Source: Acinetobacter sp. ANC 4169
GTDB taxonomy: Bacteria > Pseudomonadota > Gammaproteobacteria > Pseudomonadales > Moraxellaceae
DNA: 64,000 nucleotides
Direction: 5' to 3'
Assembly (NCBI RefSeq): GCF_002135355.1
Contig: NZ_NEGE01000004.1
Location: 62,001 to 126,000, forward strand
Positions within the stretch are counted from its first letter, which is position 1; the number at the start of each line of letters is the position of its first letter. Below, piece by piece: positions 17,969-27,575 of this stretch. The notes below the pieces were generated by a model. That model worked only from the letters and a program-made list of their open reading frames with translations, did not search any database and was not told the origin of the DNA. The translations under genes were made by a program, and so were the position numbers.

Positions 17969-18595
17969 TTATTTTTTATTTACAGATGCATCTGGTTCGA
18001 AGTTCGCAATTGCTTTATCGATATTGCCACCATTACGTTTTACCGTTGCAGCAAACTGATTACGGAACTGTAAACCTAAATCAATACCAGCTACATTGAT
18101 ATTACGTACTTTCCATTGATTGCCTTTATCCACCAACTGGAAAGATACTGGAGTTTTTTCACCTTTGTTGTTGAAATCCAGCGTTACCACAGGGTTTTTG
18201 CTATTGGTTTCTTTATATGGACGCAGGCTGTAAGTCTGGTTGGTATATTTGGCAAAAGCTGTACCGTAATTTTCGATTAAAGTTTCACGGAAATTGCGTT
18301 CAAACTGGGCACGCTGAGCAGCCGTACTGTACTGATTCGTTGCATAGGTTCCCATCACCAGACGGGTAAAGGCTTGTGAATCAATATAAGGGTCAAGGTT
18401 TTGACGCACAATCGCTTTCACTGCAGCAGGATTGTTTTGCAATTTTCCCTGATCCGCTTTTAAACGGGTAACCAGACCATCTGCTACTTTTTTAACAAAA
18501 GCCGGTGGAGTTTCAGTCGGTGCTGCAAATGCAGTACTTGCGATCATCGTTGATAAAACACTTACGCTAAGTGTATGTTTAAGTAAAGTATTCAC
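17969..18595 (-). CDS. mlaC: Periplasmic phospholipid carrier MlaC
   Basis: Soluble periplasmic shuttle between the outer-membrane MlaA complex and the inner-membrane MlaFEDB complex. The 208-aa precursor has a signal peptide ending STAFA near residue 24, followed by the MlaC/Ttg2D domain with the typical YGTAFAKYTNQTYSLRPY region and a KVRNINVAGIDLGLQFRNQF block. It starts 18 bases after mlaD. Family and operon context agree. Confidence 0.93.
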   Translation of the reverse strand: MNTLLKHTLSVSVLSTMIASTAFAAPTETPPAFVKKVADGLVTRLKADQGKLQNNPAAVKAIVRQNLDPYIDSQAFTRLVMGTYATNQYSTAAQRAQFERNFRETLIENYGTAFAKYTNQTYSLRPYKETNSKNPVVTLDFNNKGEKTPVSFQLVDKGNQWKVRNINVAGIDLGLQFRNQFAATVKRNGGNIDKAIANFEPDASVNKK

Positions 18596-18613
18596 TAAAT
18601 TCTCCTCTCAAAA

Positions 18614-19282
18614 TTATTCAACAAATGAGGGTTCTGCATCTGTTGGTTCAGTTGATGTTTTTTCTTCTGCCGCCTTAACTGATGATTTGCCTGCACCACC
18701 AGTAATAAATTTACTAATTAAATCTTCAAGATCCATTGTACCTTGAGTATTGGCAATGCTTTCACCACGCTTGACATAGTTTAGACCACCACCTGGAACA
18801 ACTTTCAAATATTTTTCACCCAATAAACCATTGGTTGCGACCATAATATAAGCATCTTCATCGATACTGGTGATGGAGTTCATGTTATCAACAAGTTGCT
18901 TTTCCATTTCTTTTTGTTTCGCAGGATCTGCTTCGCTGTATTCTGTGCTATAGCGCAATTCTTCCAAGGCATTAGACTTAACCTTTTTCAACTGTTCTTT
19001 ATTGAAAGACGTTAACTTGCCATCCAGGTCAAAATGCACCGTTGCCAAACGTGATACCGGATCAAGGGTAATATCGGTCACACGACCAATGGTCACGCCA
19101 CTCATGGTCACTTTGGCACGCGGTTTCAGGCCGTTCACATTGTCAAAACTTGCCGTCATGCTGTAGCTGTCACGCAGGTTTGTTCCCACCAAGCCACTCA
19201 CTTTCATGGCCAGGAAAAATAATGCCACCCCAAAAATAATGACAAAAATACCTACGGCCAGCTCACTAGTACGTGATTTCAT
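18614..19282 (-). CDS. mlaD: MCE-domain substrate-binding subunit MlaD
   Basis: Inner-membrane-anchored MCE protein forming the hexameric ring of the Mla complex. One N-terminal membrane helix (residues 8-26) is followed by the MCE domain with the hallmark VNGLKPRAKVTMSGVTIGRV. Compared with E. coli MlaD (183 aa), this 222-aa protein has an insert around residues 85-125 rich in K and E and an extended C-terminus rich in S, T and E. The insertion within the MCE region is reminiscent of the longer Acinetobacter form. Start and mlaE stop overlap by one base. Confidence 0.93.
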   Translation of the reverse strand: MKSRTSELAVGIFVIIFGVALFFLAMKVSGLVGTNLRDSYSMTASFDNVNGLKPRAKVTMSGVTIGRVTDITLDPVSRLATVHFDLDGKLTSFNKEQLKKVKSNALEELRYSTEYSEADPAKQKEMEKQLVDNMNSITSIDEDAYIMVATNGLLGEKYLKVVPGGGLNYVKRGESIANTQGTMDLEDLISKFITGGAGKSSVKAAEEKTSTEPTDAEPSFVE

Positions 19283-20061
19283 TAAACACCTCCGAACATG
19301 ACCGCAGTCAACACGAAATCAAAACCTAAAACACAGAGCGACGAATACACCACTGTACGTGTTGTAGATGTTGCAATCCCTTCTGATGTCGGCACACAAG
19401 CATAACCTTGATATACCGCAATCCATGTGCAAATTAATGCAAAAACCAAACTCTTGATGATGGTACCGTTAAAAATGTCTTTATAGAATTGCACGCTACT
19501 TTGCATGCCACTCCAGTAAGAGCCTTCATCCACACCTAAAAAATCGACCCCGACCATTTTGCCGCCCAGAATACCAATGGCAGCAAAAACCACGGTGAGC
19601 ATCGGTAAACTCACAATACCCGCCCATAAACGTGGCGAAACAATGCGTTTAAGTGGATCAACCCCAATCATTTCCATACTGGACAGCTGCTCTGTGGCTT
19701 TCATTAAACCAATTTCAGCAGTCAATGCAGAACCGGCACGCCCTGCAAACAATAAAGCCGCAACCACAGGTGCCAGCTCACGCAATAAAGTCAGCGAAAC
19801 CATGGTTCCCAGCATCGCTTCAGAACCAACATTTACTAAAATGGAATGGCCTTGTAAACCGAGCACTAAACCAATGAACAAACCTGAAACCGAAATGATC
19901 AATAATGACATCACCCCGACACGATAGATTTGATAAATAAAACGCTGAAAACCACCTTTGGATGGCATCGATAATAAAATCTGTAGCAACATCAGGGTTG
20001 CTACACCTATACCACGTACACGTTCAATAACGCGTCTACCTAATAAGGCAATGGCATTCAT
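19282..20061 (-). CDS. mlaE: Phospholipid ABC transporter permease MlaE
   Basis: Inner-membrane permease of the Mla complex with about five to six hydrophobic helices in 259 aa. Typical family sequences are LFAGRAGSALTAEIGLMKATEQLSSMEMIGVDP and the C-terminal TRTVVYSSL-FDFVLTAVMF region. It overlaps mlaF by 4 bases (ATGA) and mlaD by one, showing tight translational coupling. Confidence 0.95.
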   Translation of the reverse strand: MNAIALLGRRVIERVRGIGVATLMLLQILLSMPSKGGFQRFIYQIYRVGVMSLLIISVSGLFIGLVLGLQGHSILVNVGSEAMLGTMVSLTLLRELAPVVAALLFAGRAGSALTAEIGLMKATEQLSSMEMIGVDPLKRIVSPRLWAGIVSLPMLTVVFAAIGILGGKMVGVDFLGVDEGSYWSGMQSSVQFYKDIFNGTIIKSLVFALICTWIAVYQGYACVPTSEGIATSTTRTVVYSSLCVLGFDFVLTAVMFGGV

Positions 20062-20876
20062 GAACGCACCTCATCACTTAAATAAGCTTGATGGCTAAAT
20101 TGATAATCAACCGGGCCTTCTAGCGCCCCAGTCAGAAATTGACGTACAAAAGGTGAAGCATGATTTTTTAATTGTTCAGGTGAACCCTCACCCTGAATTT
20201 TGCCTTCTGCAACAACATAAATGTAGTCAGCAATCGATAATGTCTCTGCCACATCATGCGAAACAATAATGGTGGTTAAATCTAATGCTTCACGCAAGGA
20301 ACGGATCAAGCGGGTTAAAACCCCCTTTACGATTGGGTCCTGACCTGCAAATGGTTCATCATACATAATCAGCTCTGGATCTAGCGCAATAGCACGTGCT
20401 AAGGCCACACGACGGTTCATACCACCTGACAGTTCTGAAGGCATCAGTTGTTCTGCACCACGCAAACCCACCGACTCCAATTTTAAAGCCACAATTTCAG
20501 CAATCAAATGTTCGGGTAATTGAGTATGTGCACGCAGTGGAAATGCCACATTTTCATAAGTGGTCATATCGGTAAACAAGGCGCCACTTTGGAAAAGCAT
20601 GCCCATACGTGCCCGTGTTGCAAACAGCTCAGCACGTGACATGCGCGCAATATCTTTGCCGTCTAACAAAACCTGACCTTGATCCGGAATGAGCTGCCCG
20701 CCAATCAGGCGCAGCAAAGTGGTTTTGCCTGTGCCGGAAGGTCCCATAATGGCAGTGATTTGACCACGACGGATGGTTAAATTGACATTGTCATAAATGA
20801 TACGTTCCCCTCGTTTAAAGCTCAGATTATTAATCTCAATCAGCGATTGAGATTGCGGGGATACTTGATTATTCAT
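20058..20876 (-). CDS. mlaF: Phospholipid ABC transporter ATPase MlaF
   Basis: Cytosolic ATPase of the Mla complex, which maintains outer-membrane lipid asymmetry. Walker A GPSGTGKTT is at residues 45-53, the ABC signature ELSGGMNRRVALARA is around 150, and Walker B is LIMYDEPFAGQDP. At 272 aa it is full length. First gene of mlaFEDCB; a TATAGT hexamer on the minus strand around 20914 could be its promoter -10. Confidence 0.95.
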   Translation of the reverse strand: MNNQVSPQSQSLIEINNLSFKRGERIIYDNVNLTIRRGQITAIMGPSGTGKTTLLRLIGGQLIPDQGQVLLDGKDIARMSRAELFATRARMGMLFQSGALFTDMTTYENVAFPLRAHTQLPEHLIAEIVALKLESVGLRGAEQLMPSELSGGMNRRVALARAIALDPELIMYDEPFAGQDPIVKGVLTRLIRSLREALDLTTIIVSHDVAETLSIADYIYVVAEGKIQGEGSPEQLKNHASPFVRQFLTGALEGPVDYQFSHQAYLSDEVRS

Positions 20877-21213
20877 AGCTGAGCGTTTTCCTACATTTTT
20901 TCAGCATGCATACTATAAAGGATTCGGGTTTAAAATGTTACCTTTAGATAAAAAGCAACCGATTTACCATAATTTTTAATTTTTTAATTGTAGTACAGTT
21001 ATTTTAACCAACAGAATGTAAGTTATTGAAAAAAATTATAGATATAGTATGCAATATTGCATAGTAATAAAATCAAACCAATATAAGGCATAATCACCTC
21101 TTGATTAAAATTCCATACATAATGACGAGATTCATTATTCATATTTAACAGAATAAAAATAAAATATGACTCAGTATACATTTTTATTCAAGAAGGTCAA
21201 AGATTAGTCTCAT
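20877..21213. other. AT-rich gap upstream of mlaF
   Basis: About 340 bases with no convincing reading frame, repeat or RNA. It probably holds the mla promoter at its left end. I see nothing else in it. Confidence 0.6.
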
Positions 21214-21242
21214 AAAAAAACCGGTGTTTCCACCGGTTTTTT
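21214..21242 (-). terminator. Terminator of the DEAD-box helicase gene
   Basis: CCGGTG (21221-21226) / CACCGG (21231-21236) with a TTTC loop, flanked by A and T runs, so active on the minus strand and possibly both. Confidence 0.85.
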
Positions 21243-21262
21243 ACTATCAAAATCTAACGTTA

Positions 21263-23107
21263 TTAGTCGTTAAATTTACGACGTGGGCGATCTTCACCAA
21301 AACTGCGTTTAGGACGATCTTCGCCAAAGTTACGTTGCGGACGGTCGCCAAAATCACGTTGTGGACGGTCACCGAAGCTACGTTGTGGACGGTCACCATT
21401 GAATTCGCGACGTGGACGATCTGCACCTTCACGAGCTGGTTTATAGTCTACGCGGTTACCACGGTTGTCATCGTTAGAACGCGGTTTGTCACCAAAGCTG
21501 CGTTGCGGACGATCACCATAACCACCTTCACGACGTGGAGCTGGACGATCACCGAAATCACGTTTTGGACGATCATCGAAAGAACGTTGTGGACGGTCGC
21601 CATAACCACCTTCACGACGTGGAGCTGGACGATCACCGAAATCACGTTTAGGACGGTCATCAAAAGAGCGTTGTGGACGGTCGCCATAACCACCTTCACG
21701 ACGTTGTGGACGATCACCGAAGTCACGACGTGGACGATCTTCGCCACCGAATGCAGGACGTTCACCACGTGGTTTGTCATCATAGCTACGACGTGGACGA
21801 TCATCACCGCCTTCACGACGTTTGAAGTTGCTTTCGCCTTCAAAACGACGACCACCGCCGAAACCACGACCGCCATCACGACGACCGCCGTCACGACCGC
21901 GACCACGGCCAGCACCATCACGGCTACCGCGTGCAGGAGGTGGAGATGGCTCAAGACCTTCAATTTCAGATACGTTTAAACGCGCTTCCAAGAAGTCTTC
22001 TAAAGCACGGATCTTGCCGCGTTCACGGTAAGTAGCAAGTGTAATTGCTTTACCAGTACGACCAGCACGACCTGTACGACCGATACGGTGTACATAGTCT
22101 TCGTTCTTCATCGGAAGACCGAAGTTAATTACGTGTGAAATTGTTGGTACGTCAAGACCACGTGCTGCAACGTCAGTTGCAACTAGGATTTTTGCACGAC
22201 CTTCACGGATGCTGCGTAAACGACGGTTACGAACAGTTTGTGGCATAGCACCATGAAGCGCTACAACTGATAAACCTGCTTCAGCAAGTTCTTCAGCCAA
22301 CATATCTGTGTCTTCTTGAGTTGACGCAAATACTACTGCTTGATCAACGTCTTCTTCGTTTAACCAGTGAGTAAGTAATTTTTTCTTGTGCTCAAAGCCA
22401 TCAGTCCAGTGCAAAGTCTGAGTGATGTCAGTGTTTGTAGAGTGACCAGTTTCGATCGAGATACGCATTGGATCATTCATCATGCGTTCAGCAAGCGTAA
22501 TGATACGTGGTGCAAAAGTCGCAGAGAACATCAAAGTTTGCTTGCGGTTTGCAGCCAAGTCACCAATTGCTTCTAGGTCTTCAGAGAAACCCAGGTCAAG
22601 CATACGGTCAGCTTCATCGACAATTAATGAATCAACTTTATCAAGTTTGATTTGACGACGGTTAACCAAGTCAAGTAAACGACCTGGAGTCGCAACAACC
22701 ACTTGTGCGCCTTTTAACTGCTGGATTTGTTTACCAAATGGCATACCACCCATGATCGCAGCAACACGAACACCTTTCATATGACGAACGAATGCAATCG
22801 CATCTTGACATACTTGTTGTGCTAACTCACGAGTCGGAGAAATCACTAAAATTGATGGTTGAGTAACCGCTTTCATACGCTCTTTAAACGGTACGAAAGT
22901 TTCTTGATTTGCAAGCGCATTCAAAGTTGGAAGCAAGAATGCAGCAGTTTTACCAGAACCCGTTTGGCTTGATACTAAAAGGTCTTTACCTTCAAGTGCA
23001 GCAGGAATCGCTTGTTCTTGTACAGGAGTTGGCGTAGTAAAGCCTAAACCTTCAAGAGCCTGTGTTAATGACTCATCGAGGGAAAAATCAGCAAAAGTTT
23101 TGCTCAT
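21263..23107 (-). CDS. DEAD-box ATP-dependent RNA helicase with RG/RD-rich repeat tail
   Basis: A 614-aa RNA helicase. The core (residues 1-380) has Q motif PTPVQEQAI, motif I QTGSGKT (48-54), VDEAD motif II, SAT motif III and HRIGRTGRAGRTG motif VI. The tail from about residue 390 is almost wholly R, G, D, F, P and S, first RGRGRDGG-type and then tandem 28-residue units. Such tails bind RNA non-specifically and can drive condensation. The core resembles RhlE; the DeaD/CsdA type would have a different accessory domain. Gene symbol withheld. The leader is long and structured (see 23108-23400), in keeping with cold-shock-type control. Confidence 0.9.
   Translation of the reverse strand: MSKTFADFSLDESLTQALEGLGFTTPTPVQEQAIPAALEGKDLLVSSQTGSGKTAAFLLPTLNALANQETFVPFKERMKAVTQPSILVISPTRELAQQVCQDAIAFVRHMKGVRVAAIMGGMPFGKQIQQLKGAQVVVATPGRLLDLVNRRQIKLDKVDSLIVDEADRMLDLGFSEDLEAIGDLAANRKQTLMFSATFAPRIITLAERMMNDPMRISIETGHSTNTDITQTLHWTDGFEHKKKLLTHWLNEEDVDQAVVFASTQEDTDMLAEELAEAGLSVVALHGAMPQTVRNRRLRSIREGRAKILVATDVAARGLDVPTISHVINFGLPMKNEDYVHRIGRTGRAGRTGKAITLATYRERGKIRALEDFLEARLNVSEIEGLEPSPPPARGSRDGAGRGRGRDGGRRDGGRGFGGGRRFEGESNFKRREGGDDRPRRSYDDKPRGERPAFGGEDRPRRDFGDRPQRREGGYGDRPQRSFDDRPKRDFGDRPAPRREGGYGDRPQRSFDDRPKRDFGDRPAPRREGGYGDRPQRSFGDKPRSNDDNRGNRVDYKPAREGADRPRREFNGDRPQRSFGDRPQRDFGDRPQRNFGEDRPKRSFGEDRPRRKFND
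21516..21767 (-). repeat. 84-bp tandem repeats inside the helicase tail
   Basis: The same sequence recurs with a fixed period: CCATAACCACCTTCACGACG begins at 21516, 21600 and 21684, an exact 84-bp spacing, so 28 codons. The first two periods also agree almost throughout. They encode units of the form RREGGYGDRPQRSFDDRP and onward. Such arrays expand and contract by slippage or recombination without frameshift. Confidence 0.85.
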
Positions 23108-23400
23108 AGAGAGTATTCACCCTGAAGTGGGTGCTCCATTTAATAAATTACAATATGGACATCGGCAAAAAGCGGCACAGCAATTAGAGCTGAAAAATAT
23201 AAGAATTCAGCAGCGATCCGAATAACGACGATGTGGATATAACGCACGCATGATTACGGCCGCAAACCTGAAGGAATCGCTTAAGCGATTGGGGCGCGAA
23301 GGATATGTCCTCTCTATGGACAGGACGCGCATACAATGATTAGAAGATAATGTTCAGGTAAAGAACGGAAATTTAAGTGCGTGGCGGCATAATAACAGAA
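23108..23400 (-). promoter_or_regulatory. Long structured leader of the DEAD-box helicase gene
   Basis: A gene-free leader upstream of the helicase. Next to the start codon, CACCC (23118-23122) and GGGTG (23129-23133) form a hairpin whose minus-strand 3' arm includes the likely ribosome site AGGGTGA. Further up lie a 16-base palindrome AATCGCTTAAGCGATT (about 23275-23290) and a long hairpin with GCGCG/CGCGC and TGTCC/GGACA paired segments (about 23293-23330). Inference: thermosensitive or cold-shock translational control, as known for other bacterial RNA-helicase leaders. Confidence 0.45.
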
Positions 23401-23596
23401 TCATTTTAAAAAGTAATCATTTTTTTCGATCGAATTATGCATAGATACTGTTTTTTTCAGTAACAGCCTATTTTACAACTCAATTTTGTTTAATTTTCAA
23501 ACAATCCATATTGTAACCTTTTTGTACTCAATAAAAACACCTTCAAAGCTTGAGCAACTGGCCTTTGCAGTAAATCCTCGATTTCATTCAACAATA
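23401..23596. other. Gene-free stretch between helicase leader and suhB
   Basis: AT-rich sequence that should contain the helicase promoter. No reading frame with support and no clear repeat. Confidence 0.5.
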
Positions 23597-23632
23597 AAAA
23601 AAGCCCTCACAAGGAGAGCTTTTCTTTGTCAT
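23597..23632 (-). terminator. Probable terminator after suhB
   Basis: AAAAGC...GCTTTT arms with an inner CTC/GAG pairing and one mismatch, flanked by an A run (T run on the minus strand). Confidence 0.5.
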
Positions 23633-23652
23633 ATCACTCGATTCAATCGATC

Positions 23653-24483
23653 TTACTTGGCTGCTTCACCCCAAGCTGGAACAACAGCTTGCATTAAAGG
23701 TTTGAGCATTTTCATAGAGCAAGCAAGTACTTGACCATTTTCCATAGAATCGGCACCACCACGTGCATCCACTACAGTACCACCCGCTTCTTTCACGATT
23801 AACTCGCCTGCAGCGATATCCCATGGCTTCAAACCAAGTTCAAAATAACCATCTAAACGACCTGCAGCAACATACGCCAAATCAAGCGCAGCTGAGCCTG
23901 AACGACGGTATTGAGCACCCGCTTCAGTGACATTTAAAAGTGATTCGAAATGATTTTTTGCATAAGATACAACTTCGCCGCCACGCTTCGCACGGTAAGC
24001 ATGACCAACACCCATAAAGGTATTGCTTAAGCTGTCTTTAACATTTACGCGAATACGGCGTTGGTTCAACATTGCACCGCGACCGCGGCTTGCAGAGAAT
24101 AACTCGTCTTTCACAGGATCATAGATCACACCGTGTTGAGTTACGCCCTTGTGTTGAACAGCAATAGAGATACAGAAATGTGGGAAACCGTTGATAAAGT
24201 TTAATGTACCGTCAAGTGGGTCAATGATCCAACACCAATCAGCGTCGTGACCTTTACCTTCTTGCAGACCGAACTCTTCACCAAGGAAGCTGTGGTTTTT
24301 ATAGCTTTTACGTAGAGTATCGATAGTCAACTGTTCCAAATAACGGTCTACACGCGTTACTGGACCATCAATCCCTTTTTCTTCGACTTGTAGATCGAGT
24401 TTATGACGATTCTGATGCGCTTTTAAAAGCTCTTGACCAACTAATTGAGCCGCACGCGCAGCCATCACCACCATAGGTTCCAT
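23653..24483 (-). CDS. suhB: Inositol monophosphatase family protein SuhB
   Basis: Mg-dependent inositol-1-phosphatase; in enterobacteria SuhB also joins the rRNA antitermination complex. Metal-binding motifs: GEEFG with Glu69-Glu70, DPLDGTLNF with Asp88 and Asp91, and PWDIAAGELIVKEAGG near residue 214. Length 276 aa (E. coli 267). The ATG at 24483 is the first of two plausible starts (Met1 and Met4). Gene order next to dxs is not one I can link functionally. Confidence 0.92.
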   Translation of the reverse strand: MEPMVVMAARAAQLVGQELLKAHQNRHKLDLQVEEKGIDGPVTRVDRYLEQLTIDTLRKSYKNHSFLGEEFGLQEGKGHDADWCWIIDPLDGTLNFINGFPHFCISIAVQHKGVTQHGVIYDPVKDELFSASRGRGAMLNQRRIRVNVKDSLSNTFMGVGHAYRAKRGGEVVSYAKNHFESLLNVTEAGAQYRRSGSAALDLAYVAAGRLDGYFELGLKPWDIAAGELIVKEAGGTVVDARGGADSMENGQVLACSMKMLKPLMQAVVPAWGEAAK

Positions 24484-24529
24484 TGAACACCCACTACAAA
24501 TTTGAAGATACTGATAAAGAATAATGCAT

Positions 24530-24565
24530 AAAAGCCCTCAGATTTTAGCAAATATGAGGGCTTTT
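24530..24565. terminator. Bidirectional-type terminator between dxs and suhB
   Basis: An 11-bp perfect stem AAAAGCCCTCA (24530-24540) / TGAGGGCTTTT (24555-24565) with a 14-nt loop. It lies upstream of suhB and 34 bases after dxs begins to be read out on the opposite end, so on the minus strand it sits after the dxs stop. Confidence 0.8.
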
Positions 24566-24598
24566 AGGGAAAAAATGTTTCTAAAATTTTTAAATGCT

Positions 24599-26506
24599 TC
24601 AGGATACCGACTGCACAAGCTTTAGCCAGGCCAATTCAACTGATTTTTCAATCCCTTTGGCATCTAGTCCGGCCTGTTGCAACATCTGTGCATGTGAAGC
24701 CTGATGCATAAAGGTATCTGCCAGACCCAAATTCAATATAGGTTTAACAATTTGCGCCTGAGCTAAATACTCATTCACTGCACTGCCTGCCCCGGCCATC
24801 ACGGCATGTTCTTCCACAGTCACAAACAGGCTGGTGGTTGCAGCCAGTTGATCAATGATCTGTTCATCCAGAGGTTTAACAAAGCGCATGTTTACGACAC
24901 GCACACCAACATCATGACTGTCTGCCAAGACTTGTGCCGCTTCTACTGCCGCACTGACACGACTACCGAATGCCAGAATACTGATCTGTTCATCTTGCTG
25001 TTCATTAAAACTGGCCACAATTTCTGCTTTACCAATGTCTAGAGCAGTCAATTGTTGCTGAATTTCAACACCGACTCCATTACCACGCGGATAACGTACT
25101 GCTGCAGGTCCCTTATATAAATAAGCGGTATGCAACATTTGACGACATTCATTTTCATCTTTAGGCGCCATGATCACCATATTCGGTACAGTACGCATAA
25201 AGGCATAGTCATAGGCACCGGCATGGGTCGGTCCATCTTCACCGACCAGCCCTGCACGGTCGATACCGAAAGTGACATCCAGATTTTGTAAGGCTACATC
25301 ATGAATCAGCTGGTCATAACCGCGTTGCAGGAAGGTCGAATAAATCGCCACGACCGGTTTTAAACCTTCACAGGCCATACCGGCAGCCAAGGTTACCGCA
25401 TGCTGCTCGGCAATCGCCACATCAAAAAAGCGTTCAGGAAACTGTTTGGCAAACTGCACCATGCCTGAACCTTCACACATGGCCGGTGTAATGGCCAGCA
25501 GACGCTGATCTTGAGCCGCTTCATCGCATAGCCACTGTCCAAACACATCGGAATATTTTGGTGCTGCATTACTTGAAGATGTAGCATTTAATTTACTGAT
25601 GGCATGGTACTTAATCTGGTCGGCTTCAGCCGGAGCAAAGCCCTTGCCTTTTTTGGTATAGACATGAATTAAACGTGGGCCTTTACGTTTTTTTAAGGCA
25701 TCAAAGACCTGCACCAGCTGATTGACATCATGCCCGTCGAACGGACCAAAATAGTCAAAACCAATGGCTTTAAACAGGTTGTCCGCAGCTTCAGTAGCAG
25801 CACAGTGCAAACGTGAATTGTAAGTCCATTCCGGATGCGGCTGGATATAGGCTTCGCCCTCATCAGTAATATTCACTGATTCACCGCGTTCCCAAATGGC
25901 AGCCAGATGTTTGGCAAAACCGCCGGTACTGCATGAAATGGACATGTCATTGTCATTCAGCACCACCATAAGGTCTGCTTGATGGGCAACGGCATCATTC
26001 ATGGCTTCGAAGGCCATGCCGGCGGTCATTGCGCCATCACCAATAATGGACACCACTTCACACGGATCTTTCTGGTAACGGCGTGCCAGTGACATGCCCA
26101 AGCCCGCAGAAATTGCAGTAGAAGAATGACCGACACCAAAGGTATCGAACACCGATTCTTCACGTGCAGGAAAGGCCGCCAGACCGTCTTTGGCACGAAT
26201 GGTGGTCAGTTGTTCACGGCGACCGGTTAAGGCTTTATGCGGATAGGCCTGATGACCGACATCCCAAATCAGGCGATCATGCGGGGTATTAAAACTATAG
26301 TGCAAAGCAACGGTCAGTTCGATTACACCCAGATTGGCACCGAAATGGCCACCGCTCTGTCCTGCCGCATACAAAATGTACTGACGTAACTCATCCGCCA
26401 CTTGTTCTAATTGGCTGCGCTCGAGCAATCGTAATTGTTGAGGATGATCAATTGCATCCAGCAACGGCGTTACAGGGCGGTGAGTCGGTATTTCTGTATA
26501 CAACAT
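24599..26506 (-). CDS. dxs: 1-deoxy-D-xylulose-5-phosphate synthase
   Basis: Thiamine-diphosphate enzyme that condenses pyruvate and glyceraldehyde 3-phosphate, first step of the MEP isoprenoid pathway. The N-terminal half has [23 protein letters not shown] and the ThDP motif GDGAMTAG...ND-N. The pyrimidine-binding half has [20 protein letters not shown] and [15 protein letters not shown]. The ATG at 26506 (635 aa; E. coli 620) is preferred over an in-frame TTG nine bases upstream, because GAAGG is too close to the TTG. Monocistronic; divergent from ribA. Confidence 0.96.
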   Translation of the reverse strand: MLYTEIPTHRPVTPLLDAIDHPQQLRLLERSQLEQVADELRQYILYAAGQSGGHFGANLGVIELTVALHYSFNTPHDRLIWDVGHQAYPHKALTGRREQLTTIRAKDGLAAFPAREESVFDTFGVGHSSTAISAGLGMSLARRYQKDPCEVVSIIGDGAMTAGMAFEAMNDAVAHQADLMVVLNDNDMSISCSTGGFAKHLAAIWERGESVNITDEGEAYIQPHPEWTYNSRLHCAATEAADNLFKAIGFDYFGPFDGHDVNQLVQVFDALKKRKGPRLIHVYTKKGKGFAPAEADQIKYHAISKLNATSSSNAAPKYSDVFGQWLCDEAAQDQRLLAITPAMCEGSGMVQFAKQFPERFFDVAIAEQHAVTLAAGMACEGLKPVVAIYSTFLQRGYDQLIHDVALQNLDVTFGIDRAGLVGEDGPTHAGAYDYAFMRTVPNMVIMAPKDENECRQMLHTAYLYKGPAAVRYPRGNGVGVEIQQQLTALDIGKAEIVASFNEQQDEQISILAFGSRVSAAVEAAQVLADSHDVGVRVVNMRFVKPLDEQIIDQLAATTSLFVTVEEHAVMAGAGSAVNEYLAQAQIVKPILNLGLADTFMHQASHAQMLQQAGLDAKGIEKSVELAWLKLVQSVS

Positions 26507-26814
26507 AAATGGCAAAGCCTTCTAAAGCCTGGCAAATCCTAAGCTAGGTAAACGGGTTATCGAGCACAATGGTCGAATTGTATCACCTTTAAATCAGCCA
26601 CATTTCTAGCGATGCAGTTTAGAGGCAAATCTCTATACTGGGTGTTTGTTCATGAGCGAGATTATCCTGAATAATCTTACTATTTATCAACCATTATCGT
26701 TCTCTTTATACAAAAAAGAAAATCTTCTGCATAAATTCATCTTTACAATTCAACTAATGTCCAAGCATTCAGCTATACTTTAGCCAATTAATGAACTATT
26801 TAACGAGTTAAGCA
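26507..26814. other. Divergent promoter region dxs/ribA
   Basis: About 300 bases of AT-rich sequence. A TATACT at 26774-26779 is a plausible -10 element for ribA. No hairpin resembling an FMN riboswitch was recognised, and no other gene is seen. Confidence 0.5.
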
Positions 26815-27417
26815 GTGCCTATAGAGTTTGTCGCGACTTCAAGATTACCAACCGCTTTTGGTGAATTTAAAATCACGGTATTTCAAGACCCTAACACAGG
26901 TGAAGAACATGTAGCTCTTTCTAAAGGCTTAGATACTCCCCCGACTGAACCGGTATTAGTGCGGATTCATTCTGAATGTTTAACTGGTGATGCCTTTGCT
27001 TCACTCAAATGCGATTGCGGTCCACAGCTTCAAGCCACACAAAAATTAATCAATGAAGTCGGTCAAGGCGTGATTCTGTATTTGCGTCAGGAAGGCCGCG
27101 GCATTGGGCTGACCAACAAAATTCGTGCCTATGCCTTGCAGGATCAGGGACACGATACGGTCGATGCCAATTTAATGCTGAACTTGCCAGCAGATGCACG
27201 AAGCTATGACATGTGTACCATCATGCTCGACCATTTACAGGTCAAACAGGTAAAACTGATTACCAATAATCCTTCCAAGATTGAGGCGCTACAAGAGCTG
27301 GGTATTGATGTGGTTGATCGTGTGCCGCTGACTGTCGGCTTAAATCCGTTTAATGCCCAGTATTTAAAAACCAAGCATGAACGCATGGCGCATATGTATA
27401 AGAAAGGCGATTTTTAA
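26815..27417 (+). CDS. ribA: GTP cyclohydrolase II
   Basis: Opens the imidazole ring of GTP, first committed step of riboflavin synthesis. A 200-aa stand-alone RibA, not fused to RibB. Zinc ligands form the C-x10-C-x-C motif in [16 protein letters not shown] (Cys 54, 65, 67). The catalytic RQEGRGIGL follows, and the substrate-binding [15 protein letters not shown] is near residue 150. The start is GTG at 26815, giving the normal [10 protein letters not shown]-terminus; no ATG fits. Confidence 0.95.
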   Translation: MPIEFVATSRLPTAFGEFKITVFQDPNTGEEHVALSKGLDTPPTEPVLVRIHSECLTGDAFASLKCDCGPQLQATQKLINEVGQGVILYLRQEGRGIGLTNKIRAYALQDQGHDTVDANLMLNLPADARSYDMCTIMLDHLQVKQVKLITNNPSKIEALQELGIDVVDRVPLTVGLNPFNAQYLKTKHERMAHMYKKGDF

Positions 27418-27439
27418 ATCCTACTTATTTTATAAATCT

Positions 27440-27487
27440 CCCCTCTTGCGTAACTGTGTTACTCATCTTTAAAAAAGAGGGGAAAAA
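27440..27487 (+). terminator. Probable terminator after ribA
   Basis: CCCCTCTT (27440-27447) pairs with AAGAGGGG (27475-27482) around a nested GTAAC-TGT-GTTAC hairpin (27450-27462). Only As follow on the plus strand, so termination strength is uncertain; it may also be part of the repeat-rich gap. Confidence 0.45.
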
Positions 27488-27575
27488 GTCACTGCTGTCC
27501 CATAATTTGAATTTTATTTCAGTATCGAATCAATATGATGATATTTTAAATTTAAGTATTTGGTATTTAATTTTT

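Noticed and set aside
21224..21979. Long open frame on the plus strand with Thr/Trp-rich translation
   Set aside because: It is the antisense of the repetitive helicase tail; the low-complexity composition is explained by the RG/RD repeats on the minus strand.
26507..26814. FMN riboswitch before ribA
   Set aside because: No multi-helix RFN-like structure or conserved FMN-element sequence was recognised.
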